From NCBI GenBank assembly GCA_948099385.1, contig CANUEZ040000105.1:3529001-3593000 (forward strand): a stretch of DNA of 64,000 bases, given 5' to 3'. The DNA comes from Fasciola hepatica (lineage: Eukaryota > Platyhelminthes > Trematoda > Plagiorchiida > Fasciolidae). Position numbers and translations under genes: made by a program. The notes beneath the pieces are model-generated. The model saw nothing but the letters and a program-made list of their open reading frames with translations, was not told the origin of the DNA and made no database searches. Below, in pieces: positions 23,301-36,500 of the stretch. Each line of letters begins with the position of its first letter. The stretch's first letter is position 1.

Positions 23301-25829
23301 CAATACTCAGCTGAGTTTTGGTGACTGCAGAGCAGCCACTGACCACCATCTGCTCTCTCTTTTCGTTCTCAACACTACCCTCAGAGGTGTATACCACAGT
23401 TAGCCCCTTGGTCCTGATCAATGACCTAGTTTTCGGTAGTTTCAGTGAGACGACTTCATTCGCTTTGGCTGGGACAAATTGCTCCATTGCCTTGGGCGAC
23501 TTTGCCAAGCCTGCACTTATTGCCACCTGCCGGTTGGAGCCTCGCACGAAATGGTGGCTAAGCTGCTTTAAGAATGTCGTTGTCATTTTTATTCCTTCGG
23601 CTCATTGGCATTACCATCGGATCGCCAGATGAATCGAGAGGCATCTTGATCCTCCCCGGGCATCTCTGCCTTTGAGGACATATATTCAGCATCAGAACAC
23701 AAGGCTTGAAGGCTTCTGACGAGGCCGCAGAAGTGCACTTATCGGACCCGGAACTAAAGTGGGATCCTGCGGTCAGTGCGCCTCTGGTGATTCCTTTGGA
23801 ATACTGCTGCACAATCAAAGACAACTTGGAAGTTCTCAGGCTTTTCGGGATTCAGCTCCCCGTGGTGTGACAGATACTACCTCACTCGCCTTTCGCCCGT
23901 ACGCTACTCCGGAACTTGCACCGCACGCCTTGTTCAACAAGTAGCACGGTCACGAGAGCATATTTAACCCTTAATTCGGGATCATTAAAAACCTACTTCC
24001 GAGCTACCCAAAACGGTTAAGAGTGATTAACCGATTGCAAAGCTTGACAAGACCATTGTCTCTCCACAGTGGGGCAACACTAAGGTGTCCGCCCTCAAGC
24101 AGTAACTATCTCCGCAGAATTTCGCTGGCTCTCTCATCCTCAACGGACAATGGAATTCCCAGCTGGCAGCTGCAGTTATAACGTCTGTCGTAGGACTTTC
24201 GCAGGTCCCTCTCAACATGTTGCAGCCTGTGTGCGGCACAAACTATAAACTTACCCGAACTACTGTTATCCGACAGACCTCGAATGGCCCAGCCTAATGA
24301 GGTGGAGTCAGCTTAATGGCCCCCTCAGAATCCCTCTGTTAGTCCTAATTCCAGTGCAGCAAAGAAACTTCTACACAAATTTAAACCCCGGCTGCTGGAT
24401 CCAAAAAGCTTCAAATTTTAGTCCTGTCGAAAGCCCCACCTAGATAAATTTTCCCGATTAGGTGCCTCAGCCTTTTCGTCCGCAACTGATGGAACCTTTC
24501 AGAAACCCTTCACAATGTTCACTCTATTACCATCAGAGGACTTCAAGTTAAAAGATACATTTTCACAATGCTGTACAGTATTCTCAATAGGTATATTTAA
24601 CTTGTTCTAGCCATCTCCCAAAAGATCTTAAAATTCAGCTAAGTCTCTACGGATGAGAGGTATCTGCTCCAGTATTAAGCTACACAACAATGCTTGAGGA
24701 CTTGTTTGGACCTCCGATAACGACCGGTTCAACTCCCAAGCCAACGCAGAGACCAGTGAAAGAAAGTCAACAAGATGAGTTGAGGACCGCAATCTTGTTT
24801 ATCTCATGCAACAAAAATGAATCCGGCGATTGCGATCTCCGTCACAGAACCTTCTCGAATGATGTTCATCAATAGAATATACTGGTAATAAGAAAACAAA
24901 ACACACCGTGAATCTGAAGAAAATCCCAGTTGTTTTTGAGCGACAATGCTTGTGACTCTCTGTAATCCCCTAGGTTGAATACGTTGTGACACTTAAAGCA
25001 ACTGGCTCGAATTATAGATACCGCAAAGATTTTATGACTCAAGTGGCACTTCTCATAGGCTCTGAAAGAATTTGCTAGTTCACATGGAAGACAACTGTGT
25101 CCATCGCTCTCCGAAAGTGCCTCAAAACTTCTTCACTGACAGGTGGAAGAAACCTCGGTTAGTCGTCCGTCTGGCTGGCCTTGTAGACTCGTTCTACACA
25201 ACTAACTGCCATGTACCTGGGCTGTTTACACAAAACCGCCTCTATAGGGTGAAACGAATCAAAGTCGCGCTAGTAGCCCAGTTGCATCAGTGCATGTGAG
25301 CAACCGGCTATTTTGTTAGGGCGCCTGCAGCTTAAGCACTCGATCCCTGTCTAGTTATTTCACTTAGCATTCAACGTACGATGAGATGCCTCTGACCAAA
25401 AACTTATCTTTATGTGCCTCCCGCCAGCTTACAGCCTATACTAGCTGTTTGGAGCAAGCAACCTCTAGCCCATCTACACCTCTCAACGGGTTAGGATTTG
25501 GGGTGCTTTTGAAACTCTGGTATTCAGGACGGATAGTCAAGCTTTGAAGGGACCATCAATCCGTTTTCCAAATGACGGCTGACCCATAACAAGCATATCA
25601 TCTTTAGCCTCAGCTACCCTTAACATGGCCTCAGCAGCTTCCACCTCTAAATAAGCACTCTCTAACTCCAGTTTTACCTATTACTGAACGACCGACAAGT
25701 CCAAACCGGTGACCCGGAAGGTGGACCGCTGGACGGTGGGAGAGAATTCAGCCCTGCAGCGGTCCGTTCAGCATGAGTGGCACAAAAGATTCAGTCTAAG
25801 GGAAACCGTCAAGCATCAAACAGCGAGAG
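20346..25829. other. Unrecognised sequence
   Basis: No recognisable coding region. The part 20,820-22,480 is rich in purines on the plus strand, as the minus-oriented CR1 copies are, and might hold eroded ORF1-type sequence on the minus strand (for example LGLSVDSIAIKVTKKL near 22,250), but I could not establish homology. Frames near 23,280-23,820 are about 100 codons long on both strands and carry no motif. Confidence 0.4.
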
Positions 25830-25975
25830 TTCTGAGGCTTCCATTTATCTGCACGTTTTACGGTTTTTAGTTTAGTACCGTAAAAACCACGAATCAATCT
25901 CTATTTGGGCTTAGAATTCGTTTGAATTGGTCACTTGTTGCTCTATTTGCCTTAACTGGGCCCGTAGTACCAAGG
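25830..25975 (+). mobile_element. BEL/Pao LTR remnant C (3' part of a 5' LTR)
   Basis: The block 'tttagtaccgtaaaaaccacgaa' (from about 25,870), then 'attcgtttgaattggtcacttgttgctc', parallels the 3' third of the LTR at 7,246-7,602. About 200 bp downstream a BEL gag frame begins on the same strand, so this is probably the 5' LTR of that element. The upstream part of the LTR is not recognisable. Confidence 0.5.
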
Positions 25976-26183
25976 GGGAACCAAGACAAGAAACCCACCC
26001 GAAAAGCCCAAAGGAAAGAACAAAGACCTTATGGGAAATTGGGCTGATCTCGGCGGGACTCTGAGGACGGTTTTGGGTCTTGTTGATTCTCCAAGCAATA
26101 CTGGGTGCACTAGTTCTATCAGTGCCAGTTCATGTATTTGGAACCGCGGTGATTTTTAGGCTGTCAGTGTTTATAGACTGAGA

Positions 26184-26500
26184 GTGATAGAATTAGGGAA
26201 CCATTTGCAATTAGCTGGAGAGGAAGCAGAGCCCTTTAAATGGGGAACTGATCTCAGCGAGCCAGCAGGAATGTCATGTGGTTCACAGTACCTACTTTCA
26301 AATGGTGACGTAAATGACGAACGTAAACCCCTGAGAAGGGCTGAAGCTACCGGAGGTTTATCGTTCGACCTGCCAAGAGTGGAGCTAGTCCCTTTTAACG
26401 GTCACCTACAGACAAACGGTATGTTGGTGAGACAACGCGAAAATTTAAATGAGAGCAAGGTTGCCGATCCTGGGCAAAGGTTTTTGTTTTATCTATACCT
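26184..26500 (+). pseudogene. BEL/Pao gag, N-terminal part, interrupted by CR1
   Basis: Encodes LPRVELVPFNG (about 26,371-26,403) and KVADPGQRFLFYL (near 26,458-26,497), the signature of the N-terminal Gag domain of BEL elements (the DUF1759 type: proline-hydrophobic start, then a QRL-YL block). The frame then enters CR1 3' UTR sequence. Gag resumes at about 28,081 on the same strand. This is the domain missing from the young copy at 9,377-15,472. It lies 200 bp downstream of LTR remnant C, which fits a 5' LTR, leader, gag order. Inactive: interrupted, with deletions relative to the usual domain. Confidence 0.65.
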
Positions 26501-28080
26501 AGTCCCCAGGCTAGTACTCACTGTCCAATCCCTGCATCTCTCATGAACACCTTTGTTGTTGATTCGATACCACCACGTAATTCGTGCTCGGCCCTACGGA
26601 CGCCCTCGGTCTCGCCATCTACAAACGCTTCGATCAGCACCTTCTTCTCGTTTCATTTACGCAACTGATTGAGGCATTTAGCTCTCCAGCTTTATCGTCC
26701 AATCTCTGCTACACATATTTATTTCCCGTGATTTTGCTCCATCTCAGGTTCTTTTGTCCCGGAGGCCCCTTTTTTATTCACTCACGTCGTGCCTCGTCTG
26801 TGGTAAAACGATCTAGCTGTTCATCACTTACCTGTCCCACTTCGGCTACTTTTCGCATCTCCTGTCTCATATTTTGTTCGCCATAGACATTTTTACCGCT
26901 TTTATCTGTTTGCTTTCTTTACGCGTTCCATTTTCTGTGAAGAGACCTTCGCATTAAAAAGTTAACAAACGGTTTCTTCGCGATCCGCCTATTCCGATTT
27001 CTCATAAACTCTTATAGTTCCTGCATTTTTCGCCGTTGAAAAGCCGCTTTCTTGCACACCGGTTTGATTTATTGCCCAGGTCACTTTCACTGTCGTTTGT
27101 CCTCACTACCACGACCACCAAGTAACTACATTTTCTCAGCATTTTCGAGCCATCCCCATCGTCACCATCTTCCTGCTTCACAACGTACGTCCGCATCCGA
27201 CTGCTCCTCTCATATTCAACGGTCATCTCATGGGGCACTTGTTTTTGACGGGTTAATCCAGGTAATCCTTCTTGCTTCCCTCGATCACTTCTTTTATTCT
27301 TCACTAACCGTTCAACACAGCTGACACCTCATTGGTGCTTACAAGGATGATTTTCCTCTTTGCAGATCCACCACATTCCATCCGCCACAAATAAAATAAT
27401 ATGCCATGATTTACCGTTGATGTCCCGCGTTTGACACTGGGCGCTTTTTCGCTCTAAATTGTCCAGTTTTCGACTGCCGTCTCCCTCGCGACATCGAACC
27501 GCCTCGCCGGATACGCATCAATTCTAAAAATATCTCTACCTTATACTCACAGTATGCCGTATACCCGACCCACCATTTAAAGCCTGTTCCCCTCGCTCAA
27601 TATTCCGCAGAGTTCTGCAACCCGCTACTGATCATTTATCGCGGCACAGCTATGCAGTATTTTTATCCGTTCCTTTACCAGTCATACAAATTCATTCTTC
27701 GTCGTCTTTTGTTATTATAGCGATTCCAGCACATTTTCAGCTCTCTCAGATACAACTCCCAACTTCCAGCTATCCCCACCTAGACCGGTTGTACCCCTCC
27801 GCTTGACCTTGACTTTTGGATTCTTCGGGCTTTAACTTGAACTCATCAGTGGGAACATTTAAACATCCCCCCCGCCGTTTCCTGGTGTGCATACTTTTTT
27901 CTTATATTTAACTTATACTTGTCTCCCGCTTAGCCATTTTAAGCCCGTCAATTCTACACTAGCCATACACTCTCCCACGTAATCGCAAAATATTTGTCCA
28001 TGTACTCGTCAGTGACATGTTGATCATGTATTTGGGGTGCTTCAAGCCTCTCTCAAATGAACCAGCAATGTTGATAATGC
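26500..28080 (+). mobile_element. CR1-like 3' UTR copy inserted in BEL gag
   Basis: Resembles the 3' UTR of copy A. The block near 26,755-26,900 (ggaggccccttttttatt, tggtaaaacgatct, atagacatttttaccgc) parallels 42,975-43,110. The end near 28,015-28,070 (gttgatcatgtatttggggtgcttc, then aaatgaacc and a degenerate ATT-like tail) parallels the common CR1 tail. 5'-truncated and non-coding. Its two sides carry the two halves of a BEL gag, so it is younger than that BEL copy. Confidence 0.65.
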
Positions 28081-28915
28081 CTTACTGCAGTTGGAGGGTC
28101 ATGGATTCTATCGAACGCTGCGAGATGCTTGATCCAGCCCTGAGGTACCTCAAGGCAAGCAGAATCCTGAACGATTTGTTTGGACAGTCATTCAAGTTGC
28201 CCAGAATCTTTACTGATGGTGTTTTTTCCCGGGCACTAGGAACTAAGTGCAACGCTGAGCTATCGTTAAGTTCAGTGAAAAAAATGACGAACTGTAGTGT
28301 GACAGTGGCGCAATTAGACAACCGGTCTGACCTGAATGCGTTGCATGCTCAAAAGTGCACTGCCTGTTGTCTACTTGTTGATCTACGGAGCCGATGGACA
28401 GGGGAAGCTGAGAAAAGGGATACGCTAGGGCAAGAAATCACGCTCGATAACTTGACCCCGTCCGCAAGTCGTCAGTTTCGCATTGCGATAGGCCGTTTTG
28501 GAAAGACTGCATGCGATAGGTGCAGGTTGACGCGAACAGCAATTGCACTTGCTGAAATTGCGGGGAAAAACCGCCACCGAAAACGGCCTTTGGCTGACAT
28601 GCACAAGATAAGCCTAGAGCCCGAAAGGTTAACCGGGTGCAAAGCTGTGCAACTCGACACATCGCTCACCAGACTGCCCTACCTTTTATGGGTTGAGTGT
28701 GCCCGAATATTGGTCCACAGCAAAAAGGATTGGTGCGTGCTGTGCATGTTTGAGCAGCCCTAACCGAGCCTCTAAAGGCCGTCTCAGGGTGAGATGTGAG
28801 CTGTAAACGTGCACCGGCAATCACCATCCGGTACCACATGTCCCCCAGAACAATGAACCTACTCACCCGGATGAACCCGGGATTATGCGCCCAACAGGAA
28901 ATGATGCTTGAAAGT
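28081..28915 (+). pseudogene. BEL/Pao gag, C-terminal part
   Basis: Continues the gag begun at 26,184. CEMLDPALRYLKASRILNDL leads to FGQ (about 28,110-28,185), a block usual in BEL Gag. MTNCSVTVAQLDNRSDLNAL (about 28,284-28,345) matches MQNCSIALDHLGYRADLDAM of the young copy. The Cys/His segment TCTGNHHPVPH follows at about 28,810-28,845, after a stop at 28,761-28,763 and a further TAA. Open for about 225 codons before the first stop. Protease and RT do not follow, so the element is truncated here. Confidence 0.75.
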
Positions 28916-30699
28916 CGATGAGATTAGGCATCGTATCTGTGGGCATCATAATATCTAAGGGATTGAGAAGGGTATGAAATGTTTGCACACGGGGCTGGAT
29001 ACGTTTTCGGTTACAGGCTAGTTTATGGAAAGACGTGAACTGGTCGGCTAGCCCAACTCTCAAGATCAGCACGGTCGCGGAGAGTCGCGCCCAAAATTTG
29101 CTGGGGCGGACCCCGCAATACCATCTTTAGCTGACGACATGAGCTTGAAAATTCGGGGGGCTTTTGCAACAGCGAGCTTGCCAATGAGGTCAGTTTATAG
29201 TATTAGGTGTCTCCACGAGATGGTCTCACCTATAAGAAGCAACGTCTGAAGAAATGTCTACCCCCATGTGGATATGGTATTTGGGTGCCCTAAGGCAAAG
29301 CATCAACCCGGAGTAGTTGTACGGCCACGCTGCGCCGGCGGTCGACACCGGTAATGTGCCAAGCCTAAACCTTGAGACAACGCAACCTCAAGTGATAAGA
29401 TAGCCGATTCAAACTCAAAACTACATAAACAGGAGAAAATTGTTTGCGAACAGCCTTGGTCCCAGTAATTTGGAGTTTAATTCCTCCCATGCCCCAAAAC
29501 CTTTCAACCCAACCTTTTTTCTTTCCTACATGCATGGAGGCGATAATAAACTTCGTAGAAGTTTCACTCAGAAATTTTGAGTACCGCTCATTAGCTGAAA
29601 TTGCATCGTGAAATTATCCCGACCTTCGAAAAAGGACACTTACTTACGGGTTGCTGGGTACCGATTGTCATACATTCAGTACAAAAGAATGGAATACTCT
29701 GGTACACTTCTCTGCTCGATCAATTTCCGTGTTCAAGTGTGTTTTATTATTATCTGGTGTGCGCTAGTTTTCGAGGCTGATTCATAAACCAAAACAGATT
29801 TTCATTTCCTTCAGAAAACTTGGCGTGTTGACTTTATGTTATCCCCTGTGTTTTTGAAAGGTCAAAAGCAAATTTGTCGGATCCGTCTCGTAAGCACAGG
29901 TCAATCCGACGGAGGCAAGTTTCCTTTTCAGCATTGCTGCGACCTTAAGACCCAAAAACAATGAAGCTATTCTGAGTTCACCTATAGTTACCGACTTTAG
30001 CTCAGTAATTGTTGCCTTGACAAAGGGCAAAATGCCGCGGTGCTGACCACGCAGTTCCATCCGGGTACCGCGCCCTGCCACAGATCGGCCAATTCCAAAT
30101 TGCTTTGCGCGACCTGCTGTTACTCAAGTTTCAAATAAGCTCCCGGAAAATGTCTCTTCTCTAGATACGTCAACACCTTCGGGCCATTTCTCGATTCCCT
30201 GATAGGTTACTTGACGGTGGTCGCTTGGATGGAGCAACTTCGTGTTGCCCGTCGAGATGCTGTATCTTTGAACTCTCTATTGAGAGCACCGACTGGTTTT
30301 CTTTTGAGTGGACTTCAGTTTTCGGAGGCGGACTATTGGATTTATTATCGGAAAGCCGAGTTCTTTACACATAGGCACCTCTCGGCAACTGTTAATCAAC
30401 TTGCTGATGCCAACTGTTGAATGTCATTCCGCTGTGATCCAATAGGTGTCCATTCACGTTATGTTTGCATGGCGAATGGCTCACACCAGTTGGTCCAATC
30501 AATATTATGGTGGCTTACCACTTTAATCTCCCTAGAGAGTGTTTTTTGTCAGTAAAAGAGCCTGCAAGCAATACCATCAGTGTGGCCTCACCGTGGACCG
30601 AAAGATAGGGAAGAAAGTTTCGGGCACCCTGCACGACGTGGTAGATCTAGCTCGAAAGGCTTCCCGCTAGCCGTATGTCGTTCTCGGTTGCACTGCTTC
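28916..30699. other. Unrecognised sequence
   Basis: No open frame above about 80 codons and no recognised repeat. The truncation of the BEL relic at about 28,915 is the only landmark. Confidence 0.5.
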
Positions 30700-31560
30700 G
30701 GCGGCTAGAATAATGTCATCTAGTAGTAGGCTGGAGCCTCTTACTTGAGACCGTTTGCGACGATCCCACTCCATTCCTACCGCGGTCAGACATTGATAAT
30801 TCGCGAGGTTGAGTCGAAGGTCCCACTTGTGCTACCAGTTTCTCACGGCTTACAGGTTAAGTTGTCTATCTGCTCTAGCCGTGTCGACATCGTCGGCAAA
30901 TATAAAATTATGGTTGGTAAGATCACGTGCCAGACAGCTGATGAAAATGAGGAGGACCGGAGGGCCAAGCAAGGCTCCTTGCGACGTGCCGCTGGTCACA
31001 GCTCCAGAAATCGAGAAAAGACTACCGAACTTAACACCAAGTATTCGCCCTGTTAAAATGCAGTTTTCTCCTTGCCTTTCCCTTCCGACGGCTTCCGCAG
31101 AAAGCAATTCGAAGTCCAGAAGCCTTTTGGTTCGCGGACTCGAAAGCCTTGCCGAATTTCATTTACCAGACCTCAGTCAGGTGTCTTCAGCTCCGGCACT
31201 CGGTTACCTCCTCAAGAAACATCGTGGGATACGTTAGACAGGACCTTCCTGCGCCGAACACAAGTTGCGCTCTCGACATGAGATTATACTGAACCAATTG
31301 CCCAGAGAACTGTTTTCTTAATATTCGCTGCAGGCGCTCGCACTTTACTGAAGTTAGGCCAACCGACCCGTAGCTTCCAGCCAAATGACGTTCCCTAAAG
31401 TTTGAAAGATGCCATCTTTGTATTTTGGGAATGCCACAAGGTGGTCGTTTTCATAAGGAACTATTCTATCCACCGAAAACTGGAAGAGGTATGCCGGTGG
31501 TCTGTAGGACGAAGTCTGCAGCGGAATGATAACAGATGCGCCATTCAGCAAATTATAAAT
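30700..31560 (-). pseudogene. Non-LTR retrotransposon RT relic
   Basis: On the minus strand, 31,187-31,384 encodes VGLTSVKCERLQRIL followed by GAGRSCLTYPTMFLEEVT, the RT fingers pattern 'Y-P-SLTSV-CK-LE-I...GRSCLTNL--FLE-VT'. 30,850-31,107 encodes TSGTSQGALLGPPVLLIFI, corresponding to 'TSGVPQGSVLGPLLFLIFI', then FADDVDTA with the catalytic pair intact. The YLDF-KAFD block between them is not readable. It is frameshifted and isolated, with no endonuclease or tail found. It differs from both CR1-like groups elsewhere in the window. Confidence 0.75.
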
Positions 31561-33115
31561 GAATTCGACCTGTGAGGCGGTCAGGCAATAAGGGCAACAA
31601 GAGACAAATCCTCAGGCAAGAAGAGCATAAGATTAGGGAGTGGTCATCGCTTGCGACTTCAAACCGGGAGGACAGTAATTCAAGGCTAATGAGAAACCGG
31701 CCGGGGATCTTTGGCATGTCGGAATATTAGTGGTGACGAGAACACCAGAGGCTCTATGGCTGCTAAACAAGAAGTTTTCTTATAATACCCCGGGCAGATT
31801 GGTTCAGGCCTTGCAGCCTTACACGGCGAGGGACAATAAAATACTGAATCTGGTGCAGAGACGTTGCTCGGGATGGTCTGCGTACCTACAGAGGCTCAGA
31901 CAGTAACGGTCTTTCTAGAGGATGAGTCTGTGTTCATCAGAAACCAGAGGGTATCGGGCTGGCCTCTCTGAAACTTTAAAAATATTGAAATAAATTCCTG
32001 ACCCGGATGAAGCAGGTAGGTCTTTGATGCCAAGCAGCGGCATCATAGACCGAAGGCGTGCTCTTACTTTATGTAAATTCGAACTAACGACTCGAACGTC
32101 AGCAAGCGTGTCCTTCGTCAGGATAGTCAGCGGCTGCAATGTACTACCGGAGGAAGTAGTTCTAGCATCGACAATGAAGGAAAAACGGCTTGATACAAGT
32201 AGAAATTCACTTTTCACTGGAGGCAGAAAACAAGTCACATCAATTATATCCTTTAGAAATCAAAGTAGGCTATTCGGCAGCTGCGTAATTACTCTCAGGC
32301 ACAAAATGATGCAAAGAGTAAAAGCGATGTCAGCTCGGCGCTGAGAGTAGTTCGTCAGCGATAACACCCGATTAAGGGAGGAAATGGCTGAAACATTGCT
32401 TTGTTAAGGACTTATAGTTCTGGGAACGAGCAGTAGTTTGTAGCTGAACTCTTTGGATGATCCAAAAATACATTTCCTGAGGTCCAAGTAAAGTGTGCAA
32501 TTTGCCAGCGAACGTACGACAGGATAATGTCCTGCATGAAGTGGTGCGTTGCTTCACGTCGATAGGATATCCTGGCGGTACAACACTGCTGACATCATGG
32601 ATAGTGAAATAAATTACATGAAACCAAAAGGTCATTGTGGTGGAAGGACTGATGGAATTTGGAAACGAGGCGGAGACTGCCAGAGAAGGCACATGAGTCT
32701 CGTCACAAATGGGAACTATAGGCCAATTTTTCTTGTCCATATAGGTTCAGTAATCTAACGAGTCAAGCTGCGAGCCAACAGAAGTAGGCTGAAATGGCCG
32801 AACACACTATTCTGAAGAAACTTTTTTAGCCGCTCTGTTAGGTATCAGGCCCCGGGGTAAACCTGGACCATCTATGTTGGCGAATTCTGGAAACAAACCT
32901 TTTTTAGAAGCATCGGACCCAATCGCCAGGCACAGAAATAGAGTAACGCGTGAAACCCGGTTGCCTGAGGAACTTCTGTAAAAGTGATCCTGGTAGGAAC
33001 CTCACCCGCGTGGTAACCCCGAACACCACGTTGATGGGTAGAAAGCCAAAAGGGTAATCAGTCAGCCTTTGAACCTTGCTGTTCCGGAGACCGGAACGTC
33101 CACTTCCGAAAGAGA
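31561..33115. other. Unrecognised sequence
   Basis: Short frames only. No motif, and no similarity that I recognise to the flanking elements. Confidence 0.5.
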
Positions 33116-33484
33116 TGTAAGAGGCTTTCAAGCAACACGTAGCCAAACTCGCAAGAATCCCGAAATCGGAACAAGACTGATTAGCAACTTCCATGATACT
33201 GAATTACTACATGAAGAACATTGTTAAATATATACAAACCCCAAATATGAGGTCACAAATACCCAGAACGAGAGCCAGATTCATGGTATGGGACGGATGA
33301 GCACGTGAGTCACACGGGTCCGAAGAGGATATGACAAAGTCGCGCGATGGACGCAAATAAGGAGAGGTCGGTTTACAAAACGAATAATGATACGAAACAT
33401 ACGAATAATGCATGCAATCGAGGGTTTTTGCGAAATCACGGTATATTAGTGTTTCGGTAGGGTTCAGCTTAACTGTTTGTTACA
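33116..33484 (-). mobile_element. 3' LTR of the broken minus-strand BEL element
   Basis: Read on the minus strand it starts TGTAACAAAC at 33,484, directly after the purine tract at 33,485-33,504 (ggagggattttagtgggcgg on minus). It ends CCTCTTACA at 33,116: 369 bp. Compared with the young LTR it keeps gtttgtatat, agtatcatggaa, gatttcgggattcttgcgag and tttggctacgtgttgctt in the same order. It is diverged but clearly the same lineage. Five bp beyond the end is agaga (plus strand); the partner site is not found. Confidence 0.8.
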
Positions 33485-33504
33485 CCGCCCACTAAAATCC
33501 CTCC

Positions 33505-36500
33505 GATCTTTGCAAAGCCAAACGTATGGAATATTGTTGCTGGTTCTTTATACTCACCTGAACTCTGAAGTCCATGCACGCCATCACTGCTGCTGGCTTC
33601 TGGAATCTGCTCTAAAGCAACCCGGTGTCTAGGTCAGCGAGTTGGTCCTTCGCAGAAAAAAGTGATTTCCTCCTCCGTCGACCTTTGTTCATCAGCATTA
33701 TCGATGGAAGCCTCTGTGTGTCCAAGAGTAGCAATTGCAAATATGTTTAACGGCGTTGAGGCCTCACGTTTCGTTCATACAAAAGTCTCTCAAGCGGGAT
33801 TGTGCGCTTTTCAGTGAGCACATGTGCTTGTAAACAATAATAATCGTCACATGTGAAATCTTTTTCACTTATGGCAAACAATAACTTAGAACTCAGGATG
33901 TGAAGACGATCTACTGGTCCTCGGCAAAAACACAACTACCATCTGCAGCGTGTACAAATAAGCTAGTGTGAACATGTGGCCTCGAATAGGAGCGCCATGA
34001 TCAAGTTGCATATGAGCATTTCCTTGGTTTGAGTCTCGCGGTTGGAGTGCTGTTGGAAGGCTGGGTCAGTGGCATCGAGTGATCCTTCTCCACCCTCAGA
34101 GAGACTGACGCTACGCAAATCACGAGTCAGCTTTCGCTTGATGGCCTTACCCTTCACCGTTCTTGCTAGCCCGTCGAGACTTATAATGATTTCTTCGACA
34201 ACACCCAAAGGCCAAGTACTAAACTGGGCGAGCTCGTCAGATGTAGTCTCTACGTCATTGCGGTGTCCACAACCGGTAGCAGAACACGTAATGGTGGCAT
34301 TGCATTTATTTATGCGATTATGAACACAAACCCGGCCGTAGCCGGCGACTAAGCGGCAAACAAGCAAGTGAGTTGGCATAAAAAATTAAACTACTTGTGC
34401 CATCACGCGCAGCAGAGGAAGACCAATCAGTACACAGCAAAATCAATAGGTCAATACTGCTGGCGCTAAAGCATGGTTAAAGATCGAGGCAAATTGGGAA
34501 AATGTCCATTCATGAGAGGAATATTGATCGGTTGTCAGCGTAGTGTGCGAGACCCTAACCAGACACAACAGTCACACACTCTGAAGGGTCTTTCCTTGGT
34601 TAGCCAATCTGGTCGGGCTTTAAGACCGGTAGATGCCCAAGTAACTATCGTTTATAAAGCACCCTGACCAGATAGTTCACTTGTTTCCGCCCTTGCGGGC
34701 AGCCACTTTGTGGACTCACAGGCTCTTGGAATCCACATCTGACGTCAAACATAACCGATCATCTGGGATGGACACTAGAGGAGTGTAGTGGCTGGAGGAG
34801 ACAGGAATCAGGGGGCGATTACCAAAGGTTCCCTCTACCTCCGTCTTCATGCTGTTCAGTGCCTCATGGTTCGGTGGTTTTTGTTCGACTAGAAACAGAA
34901 GCTCTCTTCCAGTAGACCTGATTACGCTTTTCCACAATCCGCGGCTGGCCCCAAGGCCGAAGTGCCACGGGGTACCTCATGTCGCCATCAGTCCCTGTAT
35001 TCAGTTGCTATTCACATTTTCGTTCCCACTCTGCAATTCTCGTTGGGTGCCAGAAAATTCTGACCCGTTGTCTGAATAGGTGTCGAGTGGCACGCCCGAT
35101 CTGCTTGTGACGCTTTGCGGGGCTCGGAAAAAGGTGTCTGTCGTCATCGAGCTTGTGGCTTCCAAATGTACTGCTCGAGATTTCATGGAAGTCATGATAC
35201 ACCCGTAACGTTTTTTTATCCTCTTCCCGCATCTGACCCACAAGGGACCGGAATAGTCAAGTACAGTGTCAAAGGAGAGCCCCGATCCTGGGGGACACCC
35301 TACATTCCGGAAGTGGAGCCAAACAATGCCTACCCGCTGCAGTCATACTTCCTCTGCATTGCACAAAAGTTGGATTGTACTTTTCACTCCTGCTCTTCCC
35401 CTCAGCGCCAAACACCGCTTCCAGATAAGGCTCGTCAAGTGGCTTTCCCCAGAGTGTATATGTTGAATTAGCAGGTATTTTGCAGGTCGTCCGGCAAGTG
35501 GTATCGTGGGGTGTTTCGCGTCAAACCTTGTATCATCTAGGGATCCTATTCCGCAGATGGTAGCCCGCCAGCCGCTAGTGGACCCACGTGTACTTTACTG
35601 AATGAAAGGAGACCACTCGTATTCATTAAAAGCCTCCAGAACTTAGCCAACCTTACTAGCAAGCGCAGAACACTTATCCAAGAGGAAAATCCGGTCAACC
35701 TTGCCAGAATAGGTGCCATTCTGGAGACGACTCCCACCATTAGAGTGCTTCTGGGTCCCATTTCCGATTCAAAGGAAGTTCTTGGTTTGCAAACGGGTTG
35801 GTCCCGTTCAGACAAGTACGGGAATTCTTACCCTTCCGTTCATGTATCCGGTCATTAGAATTTGGTTGCTCCTCTAGAACACAAGTCTGCAAGGTTTTCG
35901 GATGACTTAAAATGCCGCAAATGGCAGTGGTTTCGTCGTGTATGATCGTGGGTCTGTTGGATATGAACATTTCGAAGCGGCTGTTGAGGTTACTGATATA
36001 GTAAGGCACAATCGTCGAATCTGTCCAAAGCCCGGCTGTCCAGCTATTGGAGTCGAAACACCCCTTTATGGAATGTACTTTCTCAACAGCCAACACGGCT
36101 GCACTAAGTTCGAGGAGCGGGATGGGGGCCGACTTTAAAAGTGACGAAGGCCCCAGCGAAAAGGATCCTTAGGGTGTGATGTTCATCATCTATACACCAA
36201 AACCAGTACACCGTGGTCCAGTATCCAACTTCAGAAGCATCAAAAAGGGCGTGAAAATATTTCGCTTGGTTTGCACGATTCGAAGGCAACAGCGAGGGAT
36301 CCGCTTGTCCCCGGGCCTCTTCGGTGTGATTATGAGGTCCCCCAATCTAACCTGCCTTCTGTCCCAAGAGGCTGGTCCAATACGACTTTCTTTCGACAAA
36401 GCCACTGCAGTAGAATTTTGCGAGCAGAAACTGCGGGAAAATAGACCGAATGGATTGAACAGACTAGAGGCAGCAGGCAGCTCTCCACTGTTAGTATGTG

